Shown here: one piece after another, positions 7,951-20,600 of the stretch
Numbering within the stretch: position 1 is the first letter of the stretch
How the letters are laid out: each line of letters opens with the position of its first letter
IMG/VR virus record: IMGVR_UViG_3300037189_010537
Span: 1-32,140 of that record
DNA from: a virus
Length of the DNA: 32,140 nt
Reading direction: 5' to 3' (one strand)
Program-made: the position numbers and the translations under genes
The notes under the pieces: model-generated
Told to the model about the DNA's origin: nothing
Seen by the model: only the letters and a program-made list of their open reading frames with translations
The model's database searches: none

Positions 7951-8622
7951 TTACATCCCGTTAGTTAAACTTTGGATCCTAACAGTATAGTCAATTTGTA
8001 TTAATCTGTTTAATGATTTTTGTACAGGGTGGAAAATTACATGAGTTAATAGACGACCTGTACTATCAAGTCCGCTAGTACCGTCAGTACTGCGAGCTCG
8101 TAATCCTAATTCATCAAAAACAGAAGAACTAGTTTGACTTGTGCTGTTGTCAAACGCTGATTGGTCGCTAGGTTCACCATAATCTAACAAACAGGTAACT
8201 AGAATGTCAGTATAATATGTACCGTTCACATGGCGAACTTCCATAAAATTTCTTACAGGATCTTTATTCAGAACACTAGTAGCATCAACTGACTTAGAAT
8301 ATGTTGGACTATACAACTTAGAAACAATACCAGTGGTATTAGGAGTTAGATAGGTAATAATACCTGTTGGATCTACTAAACTTCCGCCGTTACCAAAGCA
8401 CATGTCGGCAATAAAACCACCGTTATTACTAATACTCTGCGCTAGAGCATAACTGAAATTTTCATAGTGAATGGCATTACGTTTATCGACAAATACTTCT
8501 TTGGTTTCAGGGTCAAATATTTTAATATGACCCTGAAGATGTACGCCGCCATGTTCATCTGGACGCTTATTTTCAGGATTTTGTTGATTTTCAGTCATTT
8601 TGTTATCTTTAAATTCTTCCAT
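7951..8622 (-). CDS. Conserved structural protein between the giant wedge gene and the fibers
   Basis: 223 residues, no family name that I can give safely. It begins with a polar, disordered-looking stretch (MEEFKDNKMTENQQNPENKR) and then HGGVHLQGHIKIFDPETKE (24-42), VFVDKRNAIHYENFSYALA (43-61), ADMCFGNGG (72-80) and GIITYLTPNTTGIV (87-100). The rest is beta-rich and ends LIQIDYTVRIQSL. I recall similar text in aquatic T4-like phages, where it is called a virion protein. By position it takes the place of T4 gp8, but it is shorter (T4 gp8 is 334 residues) and I see no direct similarity. Start choice: the first ATG (8622) lies only five bases after a late-promoter-like box, so the second ATG (8598, MTENQQ) is a reasonable alternative. 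Gap to the giant gene is 32 bases. Confidence 0.6.
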   Translation of the reverse strand: MEEFKDNKMTENQQNPENKRPDEHGGVHLQGHIKIFDPETKEVFVDKRNAIHYENFSYALAQSISNNGGFIADMCFGNGGSLVDPTGIITYLTPNTTGIVSKLYSPTYSKSVDATSVLNKDPVRNFMEVRHVNGTYYTDILVTCLLDYGEPSDQSAFDNSTSQTSSSVFDELGLRARSTDGTSGLDSTGRLLTHVIFHPVQKSLNRLIQIDYTVRIQSLTNGM

Positions 8623-8627
8623 ATTGT

Positions 8628-8635
8628 TATTTATT
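8628..8635 (-). promoter_or_regulatory. Possible late-promoter box before the 223-residue gene
   Basis: Minus-strand AATAAATA, one base from the T4 late consensus and fitting the looser NATAAATA form reported for cyanophages. It sits in one of the two longest gaps (32 bases) of the minus block. Initiation from it would fall at or near the first ATG, favouring the second ATG for translation. A chance match is quite possible in this AT-rich DNA. Confidence 0.35.
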
Positions 8636-8654
8636 CTCTAGTAAATTCTGGCTC

Positions 8655-11600
8655 TTAACTGTAAGTTTGGCGCTCTATATAAATTGTAGGCAAAGCTGAT
8701 TGTTTTTCTAACAAGAATCGGGCCTGTGGAGTTGTGCTGTCGAGCAGACCTGTTCCATCAGTTGCTGTACCTAAACCAAGATTATACCAAAGTTCTGCTT
8801 GTTTTTGCACCACTAATAATTTTTTATCTAACTCGGGCAAGTCACGAAGTATTAAAGTATTAGTTAACGTGTTAATAGTAAACTCTGGATCATAATATGT
8901 ATCGCTATTATTCTCACCAGAATCGTATGCTAGGGCTGAATTATGTGTAATGCTTGTAAATTTGTTCAATTTTCTTCCTGCATAAAATACTTCAATAGAA
9001 TTTGTAGCGGTTGACTGAACAGGATCAACATTAACTAATAGATAAGAAGTGGTATTTGCAGTAATGAATGTGTCAGAAATAACATTTTCAGTATACGGAA
9101 TTGCTTGATTTTTACCTTGATCAACAACTGTAGTTCCAGAAAGATATAGTTCTTTTGCGCCAGTACCTAATGTTGTTCTTCTTAGTTGTCCAAGTGTATT
9201 CTTAGTTTTAGTAAAGTATTCAATGCGCTCTCCCTGAATCCAAACAACTCCAGGAATATTTTGTCCGGGTAACGGAATTTGCAGGATGTCGCCGTTGACT
9301 ACATGAATTTCAGCGTCAGTGATTGCTAAATCCTGAGCTAGGTATGTAGTGTTTGCTCCGCTATAACGAAGATACGATGTTCTTCCAAAGATGTCTTTAA
9401 ATATTCTAAATCCAACTTGCTTTCCTATAAATGTATCACTAAAACTAGTAATTACAACTTTGTCTGAAAGACTATATTCGTATGCTCTATTAATCTCAAC
9501 AGTGCGATGATCTTCAGATATTCTAAAATCGTAACTGTTTGTTAAAGGCTTGCCGCCGATAGAAACCCATACATAACTATCATCGACTACAGCACGTTCC
9601 ATCCGATACTTATTGCTGGATGATGCTCTGAACACTTCTGTTCTAATGTTAGAGGCATCGTGATTAGTAAATGTAATAATTTTAATTATGTCGCCACTTT
9701 CTACTGAAGTTAATAATCTAACTTCGTTATCATAAATTAAATATTCTGCTCCTAAGATCACAGTAATAGCAATTACATCGCCAATAGTAAGGAATCCGGC
9801 ATTAAATATTATTTGATTATTTGCTTGGTCTAAAATAAAATCAGTATACGGCCTTATTTTTTGTCCGTTTACATATACTTCAAGAGTCGACATTCCGAAT
9901 ATGCCACCTGGATTACTTTCATTTGGTCGAATATCGTAAATTAGTTGACTATCCGTTACTGCATAATATGTAGTTGCTGGAGGAGTCAATCGTTTTCCAT
10001 TTAATTCAACAATAGCCTGCGCATGGAATGGTCCTAAATTCCCCGGAGGCTGTATTAAGGTAAATGTAGAAGTAGATACAATATCTGGCGATCTAAAAAC
10101 AAGAGGCCAATATATAGTTATTGCTTGATTAAATCCAACTCCCCATCCATTAAATAGATTATTATGAGATGCATAAGTGACTGTATATTCTGCTCCGGTA
10201 GAATCTTTCATTGTCCAACCAGCCTGTATTTGTCTTGTAGATTCGTTTTCCTCTAGCACCCAGCCAGAGCCAACCGGCGGAGTAGCATTGTTAACATCAA
10301 AGGTAACATTTACTTGTTGCCCTGGCATTTTTATTATCTGCTCTTTAATTTCACTGTATCCCTTAAATTCAGCTTGGAAGAACCATGCCTGAATTAAATT
10401 TGTAGTATTTGGATTTAATCCATATACAGTTAGTTGTGCCAAATTATTCTTTTTACTAACCGGAGCTAATGAATATCTAAGAGTAGTTGCTGTTGATTCC
10501 GACAATGTCTCTCCGTTGACAGTAACATATATGCTACCAACATTGTTATAAGAAATCCATGTATTAACAATCTGTTTGGTTACTCCAGTGGATGTCGTTA
10601 TACTTGATCCAAGTATTTCGCTTCCACCGACACCGACTACTGTTATTCCTACAATACCGATTGAACTTTGTGTATTAATAGTCACTGTCTTTTCAATTAC
10701 GTTAAGACTGTAATCTATATCGTAGGTTAGATATTTTCCATTGTAAGATACTAGCACTGAAGAAGTACTTGTAGGTTGTTGTTTTAAATCAATAGTGTAA
10801 GAACTTGATGTTGAATCAATTATAGTTGTTTGCGTTACAATTAAAGGACTGCCGCCTGGCTCTCTAGTGAACACACTAATACTTAAACTTTCTTGAACCT
10901 CTCCAGGTACTACCTCTTCAGGAGCATGGCTAGTATACGGTGTTAAGAACCCATCGCCGTCAATAATAATATCGCTCGGACGTAGTCCTAAGGCTGTGGT
11001 ATAGGCCAAATCGCCGCCGTCGATAACTGTGTCAAGATTGCTTGACACATCGTTAAAACTCCACAATTCGACTACACTACCAACGGTTCCAGACACAGTT
11101 TGACTTAGTGTAGAATTAAATTTTATTGCGTTGGTAATAGTATTGATTGCTGTTACAAAAGTACTAGCAGTTGTAGAGAACACATTAGATATTGAACTGG
11201 TGTTAAGGATGTTAACATACTGCCCGAGTTTTACTCCATCAATAGTAGATAACACTACAGTGTCTGTTCCTGCAGGCGCAGTTGACAAAATATCTATTGT
11301 GGTAAAGAAATCAATATCGTTAGCATACGAACTTTGTTCATATGGTAAAACATCCCATGCAGAACTATAGGCAAAGGGTAATGTGTCTATATTAACTCCA
11401 GGATAGTCAAAGCCTTCCATTAGCTGGCCTAGCTCATTTCCTGGCATTCCGGTAGTAGGTAGATAATAATCTCTAATACGTTCCGCCGCTGAGTATAACC
11501 CAATATTTTTGTTATAAGATATTTGGATTGTCTGTCCTCTAGAAGGAACTGTCGACAACACTAATTCGCTGTATTTTTTATGGTATCCGTTATACAATGT

Positions 11601-14600
11601 GGAATACTCAGTAATAGCATAATCACTGGATAGCAAAGTTATACCATCTATCGTAATTTCAGTAGTAGATGCTAGTGCAGATGCATACCATGTTAAGGTA
11701 AACATAAAATCAGATCCAGAAGCAACAAATGTGTCAGTAGCTGTTTTATCAAGTATTTCAAATGTTGAAGTATTAGATGTGACTCGATCAAATTTCATCT
11801 TAACAACATTAGATCTAACTTTATGGTTTGCTAATCTAACATAGGCAGTAGCTGGAGTTAGATTAGAATCGCCTCCGCCAACAATTATTGCTGTTGGCGT
11901 TTTAGTATATCCGCTACCAGGTTTTGTTAATACTATTTCTCTTACTTTTCCGTAGGCAATGTACGCTACTGCTTCTGCACCACTGCCAGTGTCGCCGGCG
12001 GCAGGAATAATGTTAACCACAGGAGTTGTTCGGTATCCTGCACCATTTGAAATAATTTCAATGCTGTCTACTTCATATCCATAATTGTCATTCCATGCTT
12101 TATACGGATATTGATTAATTAATTCGTTACCAGTACCTATAGTAATGAAAGAATCGATCGTAGTATCGTATGCCGGCGGTAAATCAAAATCTGTTAGATA
12201 TGTATTATTAAGTTCATACGGTGCATCATTAGATTTACCTATTTGGTAATTTACCTGGTAATTTCTTATCTTAGTATGGAATGGTTTGATTTCCTCTAGA
12301 TAATTTTCATACCAAGTTGGATCCTGGAATCTGTAGGTAGAACGTTGATCTAATACGCCGGCGGCATTATTAACATTGATGAATGTAGTTTTAAATGCCC
12401 AATCTAATAATTTCTGCTCAGTCAGTGCATATTTTACTGCTTTGAAGAAAAACTTATTCCAATAGATTCTATAACTTCCTACAAATAGGTCATTTTTAAT
12501 TGCGGTAATAATATTCTTTAATTCAACGTCCGGAGTTTGATCATACAGCGTTTGATCATACGTTGTTTCTTGATCAAATCCCAGTTGTGCCTTGGCAGAA
12601 TCCCATATAGTGTCAAGTATCTGGATTGTACCTTTTTCACTATACACTACATCAAAGTCTGGATTAAATGTTCCATTAATTCCTGTATCTGTTTTTCTTA
12701 AGATTAGATAATATCCATCTCCTGGATTATTAAGTTTAACATAGTCGCCCGATACTAAATCTAATTTAGGCAATTCGTATGTTTCTTCTACAGTGGCAGA
12801 TAGTGTTTTAAATTTGTTAAAACTGGTGTCAACCCAATCAACATATTTCCAATACATTGATGTATCAAATTCTTGTGTATATGTTCGTACCCAGGTAGAT
12901 CCGTTCCATTCAAATTTACTCCACTTGCTGGAGAATTCTGGATCAATTTGAACAACCACAGTAAATGGTCTGACCAGTAGTGATGGCGCTGTAACAAAAC
13001 CGTATCCAGGATTGTCAATTATAGTATCTACAATTGACCCAGTAACTGAATCAATTACAGTTTTAATTACTGCGTTATTAGCGGACACTCCCATTACTAA
13101 AACAGTTGGAGCAATTTTATATCCGTATCCAGGATCATCAATAGATACCGAAGTGATCCTTCCGTTGGTTACCTGACAGCTTAATTGCGCCTGTTTTAGT
13201 GTTGCTGTAATTAATAGTCCGCGAGCTTCTACTGTTTCTACTACTAGATCGTATTCGCCCAATAATGCATTTGGAATTTCTTTCTTGGCATTTAGATTTT
13301 TAAAATTAAAAAATCCTCGTGTTCTTATAGTTGACAAAACGCCGTTAGTATAATCTACTAAATTATGAAGAGCCGCTCTTCTGTCAACAAACATTCCTTG
13401 TTTAGGACGAATTTCAATACCATATTTTAGTCTTGACGGCAATGAAGGATCTGGCACTAGATTACCGACGCTGTCCTTTCCTAATAGGCTGTCAAACAAT
13501 TTTGCTTCTAGCATTTTAGGGATAACGCTGTTTTCATTATTTTCTTGTACCAGCGCCCACTCGGTGTGTTTTTTAATGTTGTTTCCTAAATTGTCAAATG
13601 CTATGTTAAGATAGACCCGATCTCCAATTAAATTAGTTTGGAAATTAGTCAATGCTACGGCATCAGACGATAAGATTTCTAAATATTCCAAACCGTAAGA
13701 TTTTGGACTAGTTAATAAATTTGCCACATTGGCCGCAGATATTTTTCTTGTGGTTGACAACGGTACAATCGTTTTATTTTTTACCCAGAAATAATACAAG
13801 GTAGAGAATTCACCTGTGTTGTTATCGTATTTTTGCTTGGTACTATAAACTGTATTATCTGGGAATTTTGGACCGCCACTAATTCCTTTGGTCAACCCGT
13901 CATTAGTATCTGCTAATAATGTCCACTGGCTAGGATTATATGACGACTCTACCCATTCGTATACCGCTATTTCAACACCTGGGAATAACGATCCCCAATT
14001 TGATTTTCTATAATCGAGCTCGCCTTGTTCGTACCATACATATTTTACAGAAGTTAAGTCCCACCACAATTCACCAACATGGTCGTCTGTCCAAAAACGA
14101 TCAGCATTGACTACTACAGTGTCGTTACCCTCTTCATATATAGCTGGGTCAAACGCTGTTTTATATTTTAATTCTTGATCTGCTAGACCCGGAATACGTC
14201 CTTTTAAAGGATCTAAAATATCTAAGTAATCAAGTACACTTTCGTGTAGTGCATCAATAGTTGACGCATTTTTAATTAGACCGATGTCAATTAATGGTTG
14301 CTGTTCTCTATATAAATTCCAACTGTTTTTAGTTGTGTCTATTGGATTCCATATGTATAAAGATCCGTTTTGATTACCGTTTACTATGCTATTAATACTG
14401 CCAACTAATACCACATCATTAGAAACAACTACGCTATCTCCATATGAACTGTATTCGTCAACTGTATTGTCAAATAATTCTTCCGCAAGTAAGAATAGTT
14501 CATTATATCTATTATAAACATATGCAGTACCTGATCCGGTAATAATATCTCCAAATCGGCAGGCATCTCCGTCAAATGTAGTTGTTTCTCGATCGAAGGT

Positions 14601-17600
14601 ACTTCGATTTGCAAAGTTATCGCCTTGACTGGTTATAGATAATAATGTGTTGTCAGTACTGATGCTAATTGCATGTCCAAAATTTAATTTTGGTTCTTGT
14701 GTAGGATTTGCTATCTCTTGTAGTATTTCATACAGCCCAGTTGTAGAATTTATTTTATAAATCCACACCCTGCCTGGCCCAATAGCATCATATCGAGATT
14801 TAATTGATGACACAAACAAGTATGTCCCATCTTCACTCATTGCAATTTCAGATCCTAGTTCAGAACCGTAGCCAATTTTATTATCGAATTCTGCAAGTTC
14901 TGAAGATATAGTCTGAGTTAACTGATATTCATCGTTATCTAACACATAGATGTGGACTGCTCCTTTGGAGTGATCGACACCCGGTGAAGATACTGCAACT
15001 GTTGTCCCGTCTTGAGTTCCAACAATTTTTGCGCCAAATTGACTAGTGCTTGTTTGGTAGTGTACATTGTCTGTAATAACAGTAGGTAGCGTTAATTTTG
15101 TTTGGCTACCAGTTGTAATTGACACTGTTCTAAATGCACCAGTGCCGGTTGTAACATAAGAAACGATTGACCCCAGGGCATTAACTTCACTGATTTTAAT
15201 CTTAAGATCATTAAATGGACTTATTCCACCTAATAGATCTCCGGTTATTTTAAGTACATTTCCTACCACATAACCTGTACCAGTAGTGCCAACACCATTA
15301 AATTCTGTAGTATACTTTCCGGCGGCGGCAGTGACATCAAAAGTAGCCCCACTACCTATTAACACAGTACCGGTAGTAATAGATGCAGTAGATGTATATG
15401 TGACCGCAGTTGATTCTTCTATTGAAACATTAAACCTATAGACTAAACCTGTTGCGGTTGTTAGCGCAGTTGATGTATGCCCGGGCGCTCCTACTAATAG
15501 TATCTTAGTTCCAGTTGATCGTTGAACAAAAATACTGGTACCAAAATATGATCTATTCTGAGGCACAGGATCTGTAATCACAGCGTAAGGTATTGTTTCT
15601 GAAAAACTTGAATCAAAATATCCAGATATCTTAACAGCACCTAGGCTAACAAACGTGGTAGTATTATAGTAAGGCTGAGATAGATTAATAGGACGAGAGT
15701 ATGAAGGAGAATTATTAATTCTAATAAAACTGGCTTTAGATGCAGACGCAAATATTAATTCATCTGTTTCGTCATAAAATAGCGCATCTCCAAAAGGTGT
15801 GTTATCGTTTTGAGGACGATATTTTCTGTCAATTTCATTAAATCCATAATTAATAACTGGTCTTAATGTGGTTCCATTTAGTTTATAAACATATAGTCGA
15901 CCGTGACCTCCAACTGCATCAGTTTTATTAGGAGCAGACACTACCACCGTAGAACTATTAGATTGTTTAGCAATTTTATATCCGAAATCTTGTCCAGGGT
16001 AGTTAGTTGGGGCAACAGATTCAGTTTGAGAATAATTTTTAATTTTTTCTAACACGCCCCACCGGCCGTCACCAATATCGTCTACCCACATCAATTCATT
16101 AGGATGAATATCTGCAATGTATTTTAGTTTAGAAATATCGTCAACAGATTTAAATCTTACACTTTCAAATTTTGTTATTACTCCAGGCGGTAGTTTTACT
16201 GGAATATTTTGCACCTGTGTTGGTAATGTAAATTCTGTTAATGAATTAATTTCATCTAAAAAATACGAACCATTTAGGCCGGCATCAAAATTAGTAATTT
16301 GAATTAAATCGTCAATTTTAAAACTGTGATTATTGGCAGTTTTAATTTTAACTCTACCAACAGATACCAATGTAGCATTCACAATTTGATTAGACTGACG
16401 AGTATGTCTTAGTACATCCCAATCTCCGCTTGCATTAAATGCCACCCATACCTTATCTCCTTCTTGATAAGTTATAGTATTAGTTGATGTGGTAATAGCG
16501 CCAAGATTTAATGCCGACTGGGCAACATCATCTAATCTTACATATCCAGCATGAGGAAGTATTAGATTGTTATTTTTAAATGTTCCAGAACTTGTAACAA
16601 ACGTGTTACCTGGCACATAATCTTTAGGCAGTATAACAGCATCTTGAGGAGTTATATAAGATATTAATTTATTTTCTGCCTGTGGTACTGCAGAAACAAA
16701 ATTAATTAGTTGGCTATTTTCAACAAAATCTTGCTCTCTAAGAGGAAACTCAATCTCGTTAAAACTTGAAAAAGATCCAAAATAGCCTGTTCTAAATGCC
16801 CATTCTTCGTAGAGTTCTAATTTACCTTGAAGATTAGCAGTTGATGCTTTTTCTAATTTTGTTAAAGAATTTTTAGTTCCTTTTTCTCTGATGTAACCTT
16901 GATAAAATTTATATTGACTAATAGGGTTGTCAAAAATATTGTCAAGATAATTTCTAGGACTATACCCGGTTAGATGCTGAGCCATTTTCTGTTGGCCGGC
17001 ATCAAAATTGTCAATATCTAGACTATAAAAATCTTCAAATTGATTAATCTTGTAATCAAAGTTAGGCAACAACTGCGGAGTAGGTGCTTTGTTTAATGGA
17101 ATCCATTGTGTAAAATCAAAAGACTGCGATCCTGTAATTTTTAATTTGGCAGAATAATACTTTCCTACATATTCAACAACATCAGCAGGAAGATAATCAA
17201 CATAGGGAGTCCATGCCTGAATACTAGCATTGTCATAAACAAATCCAGGACTGAAGAAATCTCCTTCCCAGCCTGCGGTTTTAAATCCAAGTAATTTAAC
17301 TCTATACTGTCTGTATCCAGAATCAATTTGGTATAACACATCATTAAAAATAGTTGTATTATTAAAAATTAACGAGTGTTCTTTCTGTACTACATTTAAT
17401 CGAGCAAAGAAAATACCTTCGTAGGTATTTTTAGTATTAATAGTCAGTAAATTTCCATCACGTAAAGAACTAAAATTATTGCTAGGGAAAGCAAATCCGT
17501 CTGCACGTAATAGACTGTACTCATAGAAACTGTCAAATATGTTGTCAACTACACCTTCTTGAAACTTAAATTTTAATTTATTAGCAAATGGGCTTAATGT

Positions 17601-20600
17601 AATTACACTATTATCGGCCCAATTTTGCGTGGTCCAATACACAAACTCTCTTACAGTAAAAGACCAATTGATTGTCTGTTGGAAATCAGAATTATAATCA
17701 TCAAATATAAATCCTTGTTCCTCTAACCACTTTCCGTAACCGTATATAAAATCTGTAACTTCCTGGACTGTTGAAAATTTTGTTCCGTATGAAACAACTG
17801 TTTCTTGTGTTTCATAACGGAGTGCCTGCTGGACGCTGGTTCCTCCAACAGTTGGCAATACAGAAATAGATTTATAATATACTGGATTAAAGGTTGCGCC
17901 GGCACTATGATTTGCGATAACTCTATAGTAGGCGTTTTGATAAGACACAATTTGTCCAGCAATATAGATCTGACCTGTTTGCCAGGTTAAAAATTCTTCA
18001 GATTTTCCGCCAATAACAATAGACGGATCAGATACTAAATGAATAGGTTTGTAGGTTTTAAAATAAAGATTTTTCTTGTCATAGCCTCTAACAACAAATT
18101 TCCCATTTAGTTTTATAACTATAATTCCTGATATCGCAATTGTCTCAACAGGATTACTGACATTAAAATGTACTGTGTAATCTTCATCTGGTAGATAAGG
18201 TATTGTGCTCTTAGTGTCTAATTGTACCGCATCAATAACAATTTCTAATTTATCTTTGTTAACGAACCCGCCTAGTTTAGAAAATAAATTAAAATTACCG
18301 TACGTTAGTTGATTTTTTAATTGACTAGTATATGAGTTAGCTTTTTTCTTTCCTGCTTCAATTACATATACTCCATATCCAGAAGCTCGAATAGTATTTC
18401 CGTTAGAATCGACATCACCGAATAGCACTAGATCAGTTGGGTTAATAAAACCATTAGTTACATTATAGGTGTATTGTCCGGCATTATTCAATGTCATTCT
18501 GCTGGTGTCAAATAATTTTGCGGCATAGTCAGCTGGTTTAAGCAATGCCATTATTATTTGTATAGCGAACGGCCAATTGCTACTTTTGCGCCATGCGTTT
18601 TCTGCGGGACCCCAATCACTGAATGCCCATTCTTGATCAGTGTCAAGTATAGAATCGTTGGCGGCAATGCCTGCCCAAGATCTAACATCGATTACATTTC
18701 CACTGTCATCAACTGGAATAATTTGACCTAGCCCTGGGCGAGCATACAACGGATTGATGCCTGCATTTGGTCCTTGAGCGATAAGCCCAGCTTCTAGATC
18801 AGTCCATAATTTTGCATTACCTGCTGTATATGGGGCTGGTCCGTAATAGCTGTCCCACCAATCAGGTTTAATACTAATACCTAACATTTCCCAAGGATGT
18901 GTATTTGGGCGATCGGTATCGAAGTAATACTTGTAAATTGCTCGCCAACTTCCAGGTAGTGGCTTGTTGAACACATAGTCGACGGCAGATTTATAATTGT
19001 ATGTTTTATGATTGTCTATATCGTATGTTAAATTTGTTTCAACATCAACTCCATATTTGCCAGCCCACTGTACAAATAAATCTGTAACTAAATTATAAGT
19101 CTCTCTGTATGAATATAGTTCATTCCTAAACACCCCCGGCAACAAACTATTGATGTCAAATAAATCGCTGTCGTAGGTAGTTTTAATATTGTTATAAATT
19201 CTTTTTTCGTATTCTAAGATAACTGCATCGCGATAGTCATTGAATGCCACTAATAAACTGCCATCGTGGCCTTGTATTACATTGACAGGTCCGTTAGCAT
19301 AAGAGGTATCTAAATATATAGATGGTTGATATTTTGGATACAATCCTAATTTAGTAGGAGTTGGTGCTATATAACACCCGTCAGTATCTAAGTATTCGTA
19401 GATAGTGATTTGATCGCCAGGGATAACATTAACTAATAATCCGACACTGGTTTCATATTGATTAAAACTATAATCTTTACCAAGAATTAATTGTTCGCCG
19501 TTTAGGTATACCAATACCGCTTGATTTGAAACTGCATCAGGATTAAAAATATTAGTAATTGAATAATCAGTATTTCGACTGTCTGTTACAGTATATTGTC
19601 TAGTCTTTTTATTTGTTCCATATGGAACCATGTCACTTAATAGGTAGGCAAAAGAAGTATTTTTACTACTATTCAATACTGAAATCGCTGTGTCTAATAA
19701 TTCAGGAGCAGACGCATTATTTTCTAATTGAGAAATGGTTCTAATTAAATTTAATTTAAATTGATTATAATCATCGTTAGCCTGTTGTATGGCTTCGATA
19801 AGATTGTTGTCTTTATTGCTTATAAAATATTGAGCCATTGACAACGGATTAGCACTACTAATAATCCTAGTTCCGTATGCAGTTGTGTTAGGCAATTGAC
19901 TTAGATTACTCACACCAATATAAGATCCGCTGAACTCAGGATCGCGATTGACCATGGTGTGAACATGGTCGTACAATTCGCTCAGTGTTAATTCTGCAAC
20001 TGGACCATTTAATGGGTTGTTGGTAAGATTTATAGGAGTTAGATACGTGCCGTCGACATTAGCGGCTGTATCGGATAAAATTTCAAATTTAACTTTTGAT
20101 CCTACGGCAACGTCAGTTGTAAATTTAACAAACAATAAATTATTTTCTGCTACCAGAGTATAGTCTTGATCTAACTTATATTTAGAATTGTCAACATATA
20201 CATCAATAACAAAATCAGTTATGTATCCAGGATTGTCAAATACAGTAATTTCAATTTGATCAGTTACTGTTTCGGTTACCTGAAACTGAATAACAGGAAT
20301 TTTGTATTCGTTAGATTTTGTCCATACATTTAAATAGGTTGTTGTATTTTCGTTGAGCTTTAGATATCCGCGGCTAACTGGAAAGGTTTCTGCTATATCT
20401 GGAAAAACTCTAATAACCTGGTCAGTATTAAAATAATTTAAAAATAGAAAAGAACTTTCAAGATAGGTATTTTTATATTGTAGGGGAAAACCTAAAATTG
20501 GATCGTTCGCTCCTGTGCCTACTCCATATCCAAACACGCGAGTACCTTCAAAATTACTAGTATAGGAATCGCCGCCGTAACTATTGCCAAGGTTGTCAAA

